The notes under the pieces: generated by a model | What the model was told of the DNA's origin: nothing | Seen by the model: only the letters and a program-made list of their open reading frames with translations | Database searches by the model: none | Source of the DNA: Croceicoccus gelatinilyticus | Lineage (GTDB): Bacteria; Pseudomonadota; Alphaproteobacteria; Sphingomonadales; Sphingomonadaceae | Direction: 5' to 3' | Length of the DNA: 64,000 nt | NCBI RefSeq assembly: GCF_018398395.1 | Contig: NZ_JAHCBF010000001.1 | Coordinates: 434,001 to 498,000, forward strand | Translations under genes and position numbers: made by a program | Shown: piece by piece, positions 57,155 through 64,000 of the stretch | How the letters are laid out: the number at the start of each line of letters is the position of its first letter | Position numbering within the stretch: position 1 is the first letter of the stretch

Positions 57155-58557
57155 GTTTCAAGGGGTTGCAGCCCATCAACTACGGCGGCAAGGAAGTCTG
57201 GCCGCTGATCGAGGGCGGCAAGGGCGTATCCGCGACGAACCACATGAGTTCGGGGGCTTGGGCAGCGGCAGGCGGCATCGGCACAGTCAGCGCGGTGAAC
57301 GCCGACAGCTACGACGCCGAGGGCAAGATCATCCCGCAGGTCTACGAACAACTGACCCGCAAGGAACGCCATGAACAGCTGATCCAGTACGGCATCGACG
57401 GCGGTGTCGAACAGGTGAAGCGCGCCTACGAGATTTCGAACGGGCAGGGCGCGATCAACATCAACGTCCTTTGGGAAATGGGCGGCGCACAGGCTGTTCT
57501 CGAGGGCATTCTCGAACAGACCAAGGGTCTTGTCACCGGCGTCACTTGCGGTGCGGGCATGCCCTACAAGCTGGCCGAAATCGCGCAGCGTTACAACGTC
57601 AGCTACTTGCCGATTATCTCCTCGGCCCGCGCTTTCCGTGCGCTGTGGAAGCGTTCCTATTCGAAGGTGCCCGAACTGATGGCCGCCGTGGTCTATGAAG
57701 ACCCGTGGCTGGCCGGCGGGCACAATGGCCTGTCGAATGCGGAAAATCCGCGTGAGCCGCAGGATCCCTATCCCCGCGTTGCCGAACTGCGCGCAACCAT
57801 GCGCAAGGAAGGCGTTTCGGAAGACACAGCCATCGTCATGGCTGGCGGCGTCTGGTTCCTGCGCGAGTGGGAAAACTGGATCGACAATCCGGAAATCGGC
57901 AAGATCGCGTTCCAATTCGGCACGCGCCCGCTGCTGACGCAGGAAAGCCCGATCCCGCAGGGCTGGAAGGACGCGTTGCGCGACCTGGAGCCGGGCGATG
58001 TCCTGCTGCACAAATTTTCGCCGACGGGTTTCTATTCCTCGGCCATCCGCAACCCGTTCCTGCGCAACTTGGAGGCGCGGTCAGAGCGTCAGATCCCTTA
58101 CTCGCGTGTCGAGGCAGGCGATCACACCGCGCAGCTCGACGTCGGCGTGAAGGGCAAGAACTTCTGGGTTACCGAACACGACCGCGACCGCGCGCGTGGC
58201 TGGGCATCCGAAGGGTTCGAAACCGCACTGAAGACGCCCGATGACACGGTCGTTTTCGTGACGCCGGAAGAACGTGAGGTGATCCGCAAGGACCAGGCCG
58301 ACTGCATGGGCTGTCTTTCGCACTGCGGGTTCTCGTCGTGGAAAGACCATGACGACTACACCACGGGCCGCCTTGCCGACCCGCGCAGTTTCTGCATCCA
58401 GAAGACGCTTCAGGACATCGCCCATGGCGGTCCGGTGGACGAGAACCTCGCGTTCGCGGGCCATGCGGCATACCGCTTCAAGCAGGACCCGTTTTATTCC
58501 AACGGCTATACGCCGACAGTGAAGGAACTGGTCGAGCGCATTCTTACCGGCGACTGA
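57151..58557 (+). CDS. Flavin-dependent oxidoreductase, nitronate monooxygenase-like, with Cys motif
   Basis: This 468-residue protein resembles 2-nitropropane dioxygenase/nitronate monooxygenase-like TIM-barrel FMN proteins: 'GGIGTVSAVNADSYDAEG', 'GVTCGAGMPYKLAEIA', 'VMAGGVWFLREWENW' and 'IAFQFGTRPLLTQ'. Near residues 385-397 it has 'DCMGCLSHCGFSSW', a C-x2-C-x3-C pattern, with another Cys in 'SFCIQKT', not typical of the family and possibly a metal or Fe-S site. It overlaps the methyltransferase gene by 4 bases and the convergent YkgJ gene by 14. Confidence 0.8.
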   Translation: MSFKGLQPINYGGKEVWPLIEGGKGVSATNHMSSGAWAAAGGIGTVSAVNADSYDAEGKIIPQVYEQLTRKERHEQLIQYGIDGGVEQVKRAYEISNGQGAININVLWEMGGAQAVLEGILEQTKGLVTGVTCGAGMPYKLAEIAQRYNVSYLPIISSARAFRALWKRSYSKVPELMAAVVYEDPWLAGGHNGLSNAENPREPQDPYPRVAELRATMRKEGVSEDTAIVMAGGVWFLREWENWIDNPEIGKIAFQFGTRPLLTQESPIPQGWKDALRDLEPGDVLLHKFSPTGFYSSAIRNPFLRNLEARSERQIPYSRVEAGDHTAQLDVGVKGKNFWVTEHDRDRARGWASEGFETALKTPDDTVVFVTPEEREVIRKDQADCMGCLSHCGFSSWKDHDDYTTGRLADPRSFCIQKTLQDIAHGGPVDENLAFAGHAAYRFKQDPFYSNGYTPTVKELVERILTGD

Positions 58558-59062
58558 TTTCCAGGTCGTCCGGGTCGGCATAGACCCGTTCCTCGCCACG
58601 GCGGAAATGCCGGTCGAGGTAGCGGTTTATGCTCTCGATCCCGAGGTTGAGCAGGGCCGTCGCCATCGCGTCGGCGCCTGCCAGCCGGTCATCAGTCCAC
58701 TGGGCGCGAAGCTGCTGGTAGCTGCGCGGATCGTGCTTTTGCAGGTCCGCGAACATGGCGCGGACGGTGGCTACGCGGTCCTGCGCCACGTTCAGCGAAA
58801 CTTCTCCGGCATCCAGTTCGCGCAAGGTCGTGCAGCGGAAGTCGGAACAGGTCTCTGGCCGCTGCGCGTAGATCGTGCAGCGCGTGCCTTTCAGCATCGG
58901 GCAGGGCTGGTCGAAGTCGTAATTGTCGTCTTCGCAGGGCGTCAGCACGACGCCCAGTTCGTGCATCCGGTCGGCGTCTTCCTCGACGATCTCGACCGTG
59001 CCGAACAAGCTGCCGTCGCAGCACAGCCCGCAGTTAGCGCAAAGTCCGGCGGCAAGGACCAT
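58544..59062 (-). CDS. YkgJ-family cysteine cluster protein
   Basis: This 172-residue protein has the YkgJ/CxxCxxCC cluster at its N-terminus ('GLCANCGLCCDGSLF') and further cysteines in 'QPCPMLKGTRCTIYAQRPET' and 'CSDFRCTTLREL', which could bind zinc or an iron-sulfur cluster. The function is unknown. ATG 59062 has 'gggag' upstream; a longer frame to 59122 overlaps the dehydrogenase. It is 16 bases downstream of the 2-hydroxyacid dehydrogenase on the same strand. Confidence 0.85.
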   Translation of the reverse strand: MVLAAGLCANCGLCCDGSLFGTVEIVEEDADRMHELGVVLTPCEDDNYDFDQPCPMLKGTRCTIYAQRPETCSDFRCTTLRELDAGEVSLNVAQDRVATVRAMFADLQKHDPRSYQQLRAQWTDDRLAGADAMATALLNLGIESINRYLDRHFRRGEERVYADPDDLEISRR

Positions 59063-59078
59063 CGGGGCCGCTCCCGCC

Positions 59079-60110
59079 TCAGGCCCAGCCTTCGAGCACC
59101 CAGTCCAGCGGGCGGTGACCATCGGCCCAGGTGCGGATGTTGGCGATCACCCGCTCACCCGATGCCTCGCGGCCTTCCTCGGTCGCGCTGCCGAGGTGGG
59201 GCTGGGTGATGACGTTGGGGTGGTCGATCAGGCGCTGGTCGACTTGCGGCTCCTCGGGAAAGACGTCCAGCCCTGCGCCGAACAGCTTGCCGGCATAGAG
59301 CGCGTCGATCATCGCCTCGTAGTCGATCAGTTCGCCGCGCGCTGTGTTTATGATGACCGAGCCTTCCTTCATCAGCCCGAACCCACGCGCATCGATCAGG
59401 TCGTGCGTCGCGGAAGTCGCGGGACAGTGCAGGGTCACGATGTCGGACCGTTCGAGCAGCGCGTCGAGCGTCGGGATATATTCCGCGCCCAGCATCCGCT
59501 CCAGCGCTTCCGGCAGGCGGTGACGGTTGTGATAGACGACCTGCATCCCGAAAGCGCGGGCGCGGTGGGCAACGGCCTGACCGATGCGGCCCATGCCGAC
59601 GATGCCCAGTACCTTGTCGGCCAGCTTGCGTCCCAGCATCGCCGATGGGGCCCACCCGGTCCATTCCTTGCGGCGGACAAGGCGCGTGCCTTCACGCATC
59701 CGGCGCATCACGCCGATGATCAGCGCGATCGTCATGTCGGCGGTATCTTCGGTAAAGACACCGGGCGTATTGGTGATCATGATCCCCTTGGCGCGAGCGG
59801 CCTTGAGGTCGATGTGATCGGTGCCGGCGCCGAAATTGGCGATCAGTTTCAGCGAAGGACCGGCATTGGCGATAAGCTCGCCGTCGATATGATCGGTGAC
59901 GGTCGGCACCAGCACGTCGATGTTCTGCATCAGCGCCGTCATCTCGTCGCGAGAAAGCGGCCTGTCTTCCCGGTTCAGGGTCACGTCGAACAGTTCTTCC
60001 ATGCGGGTTTCGATGGAAGGGAGGAGGTGGCGGGTGACCCCGACGCGGGCCTTGCCCTCGATACGGCGGGTCTCGGTGCTCGACAGGCTGGTTTCGGCGC
60101 GATTGGGCAT
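59079..60110 (-). CDS. D-isomer-specific 2-hydroxyacid dehydrogenase (glyoxylate reductase-like)
   Basis: This 343-residue NAD(P)H enzyme has the nucleotide-binding 'LGIVGMGRIGQAVAHRARAF', the catalytic arginine region 'VIINTARGELIDYEAM', Glu in 'LDVFPEEPQVDQRL', and His in 'VITQPHLGSATEEGREA'. Substrate could be glyoxylate, hydroxypyruvate or a related 2-oxoacid. It starts with ATG 60110 and is followed on the same strand by the YkgJ gene. Confidence 0.93.
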   Translation of the reverse strand: MPNRAETSLSSTETRRIEGKARVGVTRHLLPSIETRMEELFDVTLNREDRPLSRDEMTALMQNIDVLVPTVTDHIDGELIANAGPSLKLIANFGAGTDHIDLKAARAKGIMITNTPGVFTEDTADMTIALIIGVMRRMREGTRLVRRKEWTGWAPSAMLGRKLADKVLGIVGMGRIGQAVAHRARAFGMQVVYHNRHRLPEALERMLGAEYIPTLDALLERSDIVTLHCPATSATHDLIDARGFGLMKEGSVIINTARGELIDYEAMIDALYAGKLFGAGLDVFPEEPQVDQRLIDHPNVITQPHLGSATEEGREASGERVIANIRTWADGHRPLDWVLEGWA

Positions 60111-60224
60111 GAAAACCGCGCTACGTCCACAGGCGGGGGCTGGTCAAGCGTCCAAGCTTGCTAGTGGGCGCGGCGGGGCGCTATGCGCATGGCTGTATCA
60201 CCTGTTTCGCGCACCGGAGTTTCC

Positions 60225-60701
60225 ATGCCGCGCCATTCGCTTACCGGCCTGATCTGCGCCGCCATCGCCAGCCTTGCCATCGCCGCGCCCGCATATGCCG
60301 AGGACGAGGTGCCTTACTGGGTCTCGCTCCGCGCGGACGAGGCGAACATGCGCGTCGGGCCGAGCGAGGCTTACCCGATCGAATGGGTCTACCAGCGTGT
60401 AGGCCTGCCGTTGAAAGTCGTGCGCAAGATGAGCGGTTGGCGACTGGTCGAGGATCCCGACGGTGCGCGGGGCTGGATCGTCTCGCGTTTTCTCAGCCTC
60501 GAACGCAGCGCGATCGTCACTGGTAATGAACCGTCGGCAATTCGCGCGGAGCCTTCGTCGGGCGCATCCTTGCTCTGGCGTGCGGAGCCGGGCGTGGTCG
60601 TAACGCTGGGTGAGTGCCGTTCGGACTGGTGTAAGGTCACGATTGACGAAAAGTCGGGTTGGATGGCTGCTGATAGCCTTTGGGGCGACGGCGAACCCTG
60701 A
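60225..60701 (+). CDS. Exported SH3-domain protein
   Basis: This 158-residue protein has a signal peptide ('MPRHSLTGLICAAIASLAIA', cleavage near 'APAYAED') and two SH3-like repeats, 'VSLRADEANMRVGPSEAYPI' and 'PSAIRAEPSSGASLLWRAEP', with 'GWMAADSLWG' at the end. Such proteins bind peptidoglycan. ATG 60225 was chosen for 'ggag' six bases upstream; ATGs at 60183/60189 precede an implausible signal. The prepilin peptidase gene starts 3 bases after its stop. Confidence 0.88.
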   Translation: MPRHSLTGLICAAIASLAIAAPAYAEDEVPYWVSLRADEANMRVGPSEAYPIEWVYQRVGLPLKVVRKMSGWRLVEDPDGARGWIVSRFLSLERSAIVTGNEPSAIRAEPSSGASLLWRAEPGVVVTLGECRSDWCKVTIDEKSGWMAADSLWGDGEP

Positions 60702-60704
60702 TCC

Positions 60705-61457
60705 ATGGGCTGGCCGTGGGTTCTTTGCGGCGCAGGGCTGGGGCTGCTCATCGGAAGCTTCATCGGGGCCGTCGCCATGCGGCTCCCTCGCGATGAAGGG
60801 ATCGTAACCGGACGATCAAGGTGCGACGGATGCGGCCGCGTACTGGCGGTGCGTGATCTCCTGCCGGTCATTTCCCATGTTTTTGCACGCGGGCGCTGCC
60901 GGACTTGCGGCGCAGTGATCGACACGCAGCATTTGCTGGCCGAACTGGGCGGTGCGCTGGTCGGTGGTGCTGCCGTCGCGCTTGGTGCGGACTGGCTCGG
61001 CGCACTCACTACGGCGATATTCGGGTGGCAGCTTTTGCTGCTGGCCTTGCTCGACGGGAGGCATTTCTGGCTTCCCAAGCGGCTCGTCGCGCTTCTGGCG
61101 GTGAGTTCGGTTCTGGTCACGCTAGCCGCCACCAATTGGCAGGGGGTCGCGCTAAGCCAGATTGCAGGCGGTGCGCTGGGTTTCGCGCTGCTCGCCGCTC
61201 CTGCGCTTGCATATCGCTGGCTGCGCGGGCGGGAAGGGCTGGGCAAGGCTGATCCTTGGCTATTGGGCGCAATAGGTCTGTGGGTTGGGATGTTCGGCGT
61301 CATTGCAACACTGCTGTTGGCGGCGCTTGCCGGAATCGCGGCGGCAATTGTCCTGAGACTCGCGGGAAAGAATATAGATTCGCAATCGGCTCTGCCGCTC
61401 GGGCTTTTCCTCGCTCTGGCCGGTATTGCGGTGAGAATGGTGGGTTTGCCCCTGTAG
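60705..61457 (+). CDS. Prepilin peptidase (A24 family, type II secretion or pilin)
   Basis: This 250-residue integral membrane protein resembles GspO/PilD prepilin peptidases. An N-terminal zinc-type domain has two CxxC pairs ('SRCDGCGRVLAVRDLLPVIS' and 'RGRCRTCGAVIDTQHL'). The two catalytic aspartates correspond to 'LALLDGRHFWLPKRL' and 'GLGKADPWLLGAIGLWVG', the latter departing from the canonical GxGDxK. About seven membrane spans follow. It would cleave and methylate type IV pilin-like proteins. Confidence 0.87.
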   Translation: MGWPWVLCGAGLGLLIGSFIGAVAMRLPRDEGIVTGRSRCDGCGRVLAVRDLLPVISHVFARGRCRTCGAVIDTQHLLAELGGALVGGAAVALGADWLGALTTAIFGWQLLLLALLDGRHFWLPKRLVALLAVSSVLVTLAATNWQGVALSQIAGGALGFALLAAPALAYRWLRGREGLGKADPWLLGAIGLWVGMFGVIATLLLAALAGIAAAIVLRLAGKNIDSQSALPLGLFLALAGIAVRMVGLPL

Positions 61458-61482
61458 GAAGTCGTTTCAGACGAAAGGGGAA

Positions 61483-61504
61483 GGGGACTTTGGCCAAGGT
61501 CCCC
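61483..61504. other. Inverted repeat between prepilin peptidase and nuoA
   Basis: GGGGACTTTGG/CCAAGGTCCCC (61483-61504) can form an 11-pair stem (with two G-T pairs) and almost no loop, 26 bases after the peptidase stop and 72 bases before nuoA. A terminator or a nuo promoter-proximal element is possible; no clear T run supports termination. Confidence 0.4.
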
Positions 61505-61576
61505 CTTGCGCGTCGCCTGACAGATGCCTAGGGCGCTTCTCGCAACCGCAACGCGACAAAGCAAAGCGAGTCTGTC

Positions 61577-61951
61577 TTGGTCGACCTATCGCAATACCTT
61601 CCGATCCTGATGTTCCTTGGGGTCGCAGTGGCCCTCTCGGCCCTCTTCGTGTTCCTCCCGATGGGCGTTTCCCGCCTGACCGGAACGCATAACCCGGATG
61701 CCGAGAAGAACTCGGAATATGAATGCGGCTTCCCCGCGTTCGAAGATCCGCGCAGCCAGTTCGACGTGCGTTTCTACCTCGTCGCCATCCTGTTCATCAT
61801 CTTCGATCTCGAAGCAGCGTTCCTGTTTCCCTGGGCCGTCAGCCTCGATCTGACCGGCTGGCCGGGCTGGATCACGATGATGGTGTTCCTGGGTGAACTC
61901 GTCGTCGGCTTTGCCTACGCATGGAAAAAGGGAGCCCTGGAATGGGAGTGA
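61577..61951 (+). CDS. nuoA: NADH-quinone oxidoreductase subunit A
   Basis: NuoA is a three-helix membrane subunit of complex I near the quinone site. The 124-residue product has the conserved '[19 protein letters not shown]' loop between helices 1 and 2 and the expected hydrophobic segments. It starts with TTG at 61577 (Leu encoded, read as Met) after a weak 'agcgag' and overlaps nuoB by 10 bases. It begins the nuo operon in this window. Confidence 0.95.
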   Translation: MVDLSQYLPILMFLGVAVALSALFVFLPMGVSRLTGTHNPDAEKNSEYECGFPAFEDPRSQFDVRFYLVAILFIIFDLEAAFLFPWAVSLDLTGWPGWITMMVFLGELVVGFAYAWKKGALEWE

Positions 61952-62493
61952 ACGAAACGCTCGTCCCGGCTGCTCAGCCCGGTGAAGTCCGTCAGCCGGA
62001 CCAGGACTATTTCCACGCGCTTCAGACCGAGGTGAACGACAAGGGTTTCCTCGTCACCAGCACCGAGGAACTGTTCCAGTGGGCCCGTACCGGTTCGCTG
62101 TGGTGGATGACCTTTGGCCTCGCTTGCTGCGCGGTGGAGATGATCCACGTGAACATGCCGCGTTATGACATGGAGCGCTTCGGCGTTGCCCCGCGCGCTT
62201 CGCCGCGCCAGTCGGACGTGATGATCGTCGCCGGTACCCTGTGCAACAAGATGGCTCCGGCCCTGCGCAAGGTCTACGACCAGATGTCGGATCCGAAATA
62301 CGTGATCTCGATGGGTTCGTGCGCCAATGGCGGCGGTTACTACCACTATTCCTATTCTGTCGTACGCGGCTGCGATCGCATCGTGCCGGTCGACATCTAT
62401 GTGCCCGGCTGCCCGCCGACTGCAGAAGCGCTGCTTTACGGCGTCATGCAGCTTCAGCGTAAGATCCGCCGCGTCGGCACGGTTTCGCGGTAA
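61942..62493 (+). CDS. nuoB: NADH-quinone oxidoreductase subunit B
   Basis: NuoB holds the N2 [4Fe-4S] cluster of complex I. The 183-residue protein has the cluster ligands in '[14 protein letters not shown]' , '[20 protein letters not shown]' and '[16 protein letters not shown]'. ATG 61942 was chosen over 61921 because 'gggag' lies upstream and this lies inside nuoA's end. It precedes nuoC by 11 bases. Confidence 0.96.
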   Translation: MGVNETLVPAAQPGEVRQPDQDYFHALQTEVNDKGFLVTSTEELFQWARTGSLWWMTFGLACCAVEMIHVNMPRYDMERFGVAPRASPRQSDVMIVAGTLCNKMAPALRKVYDQMSDPKYVISMGSCANGGGYYHYSYSVVRGCDRIVPVDIYVPGCPPTAEALLYGVMQLQRKIRRVGTVSR

Positions 62494-62504
62494 GGGGCAA
62501 GGAC

Positions 62505-63368
62505 ATGGCTGTTCTCCATTCCGCACCGAAGTACGCCTCGAACGAAGGCGTTGCCGACGCGATCAAGACCGCGCTGGGCGATGCCGTCGCCTCGACGCAT
62601 GAAGAGCATGGCGAGATCCTGCTCACCGTCGTCCGCGAAAAGCTGGCCGACGCTATGCGCAGCCTGCGCGACGATCACGAATACCAGCAGCTGATGGAAA
62701 TCGCGGGCGTCGACTATCCGGGCCGCGCAGAGCGGTTCGAGGTTTGCTACTGCCTTCTTTCGGTGACGAAGAACCACCGCCTGATCGTCAAGGTTTCGAC
62801 CGACGAGGCGACTCCGGTGCCGAGCGTGACTTCGATCTGGCCGAACGCCGGCTGGCTCGAGCGTGAGGTCTTCGACCTTTACGGCGTGCTTTTTGCCGGC
62901 AACGACGACCTTCGCCGCATCCTCACCGACTACGGATTCGAAGGGCATCCCTTCCGCAAGGACTTCCCGCTGACGGGTCATGTCGAACTGCGTTATTCCG
63001 AGCAGGAAAAGCGCGTCGTCTATGAACCGGTCGAGCTGACGCAGGATTTCCGCAGCTTTGACTTCATGAGCCCGTGGGAAGGCGCCGATTACGTCCTTCC
63101 GGGTGACGAGAAGGCCGCAGAGCATCCCGCTCCGCCGCCGGTCGACAAGCCGCAGACGACGGACAAGCCGTCCGATACCGGCGCTGGTGCAAAGACCGAT
63201 GCAAAGGCCGCTGAAAAGGCCAGCGCAGGTGCGCCTGCCGAAAAGGATGGCGGCAAGGAACCGGCTGAGCCTGAAGCGACCGAGGATCGGCCCGACCGTC
63301 CCGCTCGCAAGGGTGAGGTGCAGGACACGCCTGCATCGACCGAAGTGAAGAAGGAGGAAGGCGAATGA
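62505..63368 (+). CDS. nuoC: NADH-quinone oxidoreductase subunit C with extended C-terminus
   Basis: NuoC is a peripheral-arm subunit of complex I. Residues 1-205 match the family ('LTDYGFEGHPFRKDFPLTG', 'VEL.YSEQEKRVVYEPVEL' here 'ELRYSEQEKRVVYEPVELTQ', ending 'FDFMSPWEGADYVLP'). The remaining roughly 80 residues are a low-complexity tail rich in Pro, Lys, Ala, Glu ('KPSDTGAGAKTDAKAAEKAS', 'PTRKGEVQD'-like), a common feature of some alphaproteobacterial NuoC. It overlaps the following lipoprotein gene by 4 bases. Confidence 0.94.
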   Translation: MAVLHSAPKYASNEGVADAIKTALGDAVASTHEEHGEILLTVVREKLADAMRSLRDDHEYQQLMEIAGVDYPGRAERFEVCYCLLSVTKNHRLIVKVSTDEATPVPSVTSIWPNAGWLEREVFDLYGVLFAGNDDLRRILTDYGFEGHPFRKDFPLTGHVELRYSEQEKRVVYEPVELTQDFRSFDFMSPWEGADYVLPGDEKAAEHPAPPPVDKPQTTDKPSDTGAGAKTDAKAAEKASAGAPAEKDGGKEPAEPEATEDRPDRPARKGEVQDTPASTEVKKEEGE

Positions 63369-63901
63369 AACTGCGTCTCGCACTTCTCTGCGCGCTTGCC
63401 GTTTCGGCCTGCGACCAGCCTGCCGAAGAACCCGTCGCGGTTGAGACCGAGACGGCCCAGACGGCCTTCGCGCCCGACGAGCCTCGCCTTGACGAAACGC
63501 TTCCCGGTGCTGGCAGTGAATATGCCTATGCCGATCTTCTCGCGCTTGAGCCCGACGACGGTGTCGTCATTGCTGACAGCACGAAAGGCGCAGGGTTCTG
63601 TACGTTCACTGACGAAGGTGGCCGTGTAATCCTTTCCGCCGGCGCGCCGACCGAAGAGGAAAAGGCCGGTGCCGCCGTCGTACGCCCGAACGGCCAGCCC
63701 GCGACTGCGCTCTACGCACAGGCGGGTGGCAGCGAGTACATCACCACAGGACCCATCTTTGAACGTGAAGCCGTTGACGGCGCACTCGGCATGACCGTTA
63801 CCATCGTGAAGGCCGACGATACGGGCGCTGCCACGCTGACGTTCGATGTCGCCGATGGCGAACGGGATCCGTACAACGGAACGTGGAGCTGTCAGGCATG
63901 A
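63365..63901 (+). CDS. Lipoprotein gene inserted in the nuo operon
   Basis: This 178-residue protein lies between nuoC and nuoD, overlapping both by 4 bases. It has a lipobox ('[17 protein letters not shown]'; Cys about 16), an acidic linker ('[20 protein letters not shown]') and a beta-rich domain with '[19 protein letters not shown]' and a final Cys ('TWSCQA') that may pair. I do not recognise the family. Its placement suggests it is translated with complex I subunits, but the export signal points outside the cytoplasm. Confidence 0.78.
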   Translation: MKLRLALLCALAVSACDQPAEEPVAVETETAQTAFAPDEPRLDETLPGAGSEYAYADLLALEPDDGVVIADSTKGAGFCTFTDEGGRVILSAGAPTEEEKAGAAVVRPNGQPATALYAQAGGSEYITTGPIFEREAVDGALGMTVTIVKADDTGAATLTFDVADGERDPYNGTWSCQA

Positions 63902-64000
63902 CGATGCAGCTCGAACAGTCGCCGACTACCGGCGACGAAGTGATCACGAACTACACGATCAATTTCGGTCCGCAGCACCCTGCGGCGCACGGCGTTCTTC
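63898..64000 (+). CDS. nuoD: NADH-quinone oxidoreductase subunit D, 5' part
   Basis: Only the first 34 codons are visible. They read '[20 protein letters not shown]' followed by '[14 protein letters not shown]', the conserved NuoD N-terminal motif for the quinone-site subunit of complex I. The ATG overlaps the lipoprotein stop (ATGA). The gene continues past the window end. Confidence 0.95.
   Translation, partial: MTMQLEQSPTTGDEVITNYTINFGPQHPAAHGVL

Overview
The window looks like chromosomal core sequence from an alphaproteobacterium of the Sphingomonadales, most likely Erythrobacteraceae-like. This is judged from gene content and protein wording, not from a search. The DNA is uniformly GC-rich and densely packed, with many ATGA/GTGA start-stop overlaps. 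I see no insertion sequences, phage genes or CRISPR arrays.

Layout. 1-10.6 kb: 3' part of a large NAD-glutamate dehydrogenase, an outer-membrane barrel protein, EutBC ethanolamine ammonia-lyase, an MgtC/DUF4010 membrane protein, TrhO and a glutathione transferase. 10.6-18.2 kb, mostly minus strand: MscS-type channel, exported alpha/beta hydrolase and kynureninase in one operon, then small lipoprotein/unknown genes, DUF302 and a FadL-type porin. 18.3-23.4 kb: tRNA-Pro, thyA, moaA-moaD-moaE, tRNA-Asp, DUF2842, 5-formyl-THF cyclo-ligase, a 6S RNA candidate, zapA and a ZauP-like coiled-coil gene. 23.6-29.2 kb: glycolysis/pentose phosphate operon tkt-gap-MOSC-pgk-fda. 29.2-33.8 kb: thiE, an L,D-transpeptidase coupled to a LytM peptidase, a cupin and trxB. 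33.8-37.8 kb: an exosortase-A-associated type ACP / acyl ligase / PLP decarboxylase set and an ATPase-like gene without a P-loop. 37.7-41.4 kb, minus: pirin, membrane protein, zapE, thioesterase, sdhB. 41.5-47.6 kb: HAD phosphatase, flippase, two nucleotidyltransferases, HIT protein, CDP-alcohol phosphotransferase and SDR, which read as one pathway for a nucleotide-activated phospho-head-group. 47.7-58.6 kb: RNase E, amidase, PBP1A, exported peroxiredoxin, prfB, a lipoprotein-type methyltransferase and a nitronate monooxygenase-like enzyme. 58.5-64 kb: YkgJ protein, 2-hydroxyacid dehydrogenase, SH3 protein, prepilin peptidase, and the start of the nuo operon (A, B, C, an inserted lipoprotein gene, D).

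The best candidate for an undescribed system is the 41.5-47.6 kb locus. Its CDP-alcohol phosphotransferase has an N-terminal region that looks like a decayed nucleotidyltransferase, next to two stand-alone nucleotidyltransferases, a phosphatase and a flippase. Second is the ACP-ligase-decarboxylase set without a visible exosortase. Third are a predicted lipoprotein methyltransferase translationally coupled to prfB and an oxidoreductase, and a lipoprotein gene inserted in the complex I operon. All functions here come from recognising family motifs and gene order; no database comparison was run.
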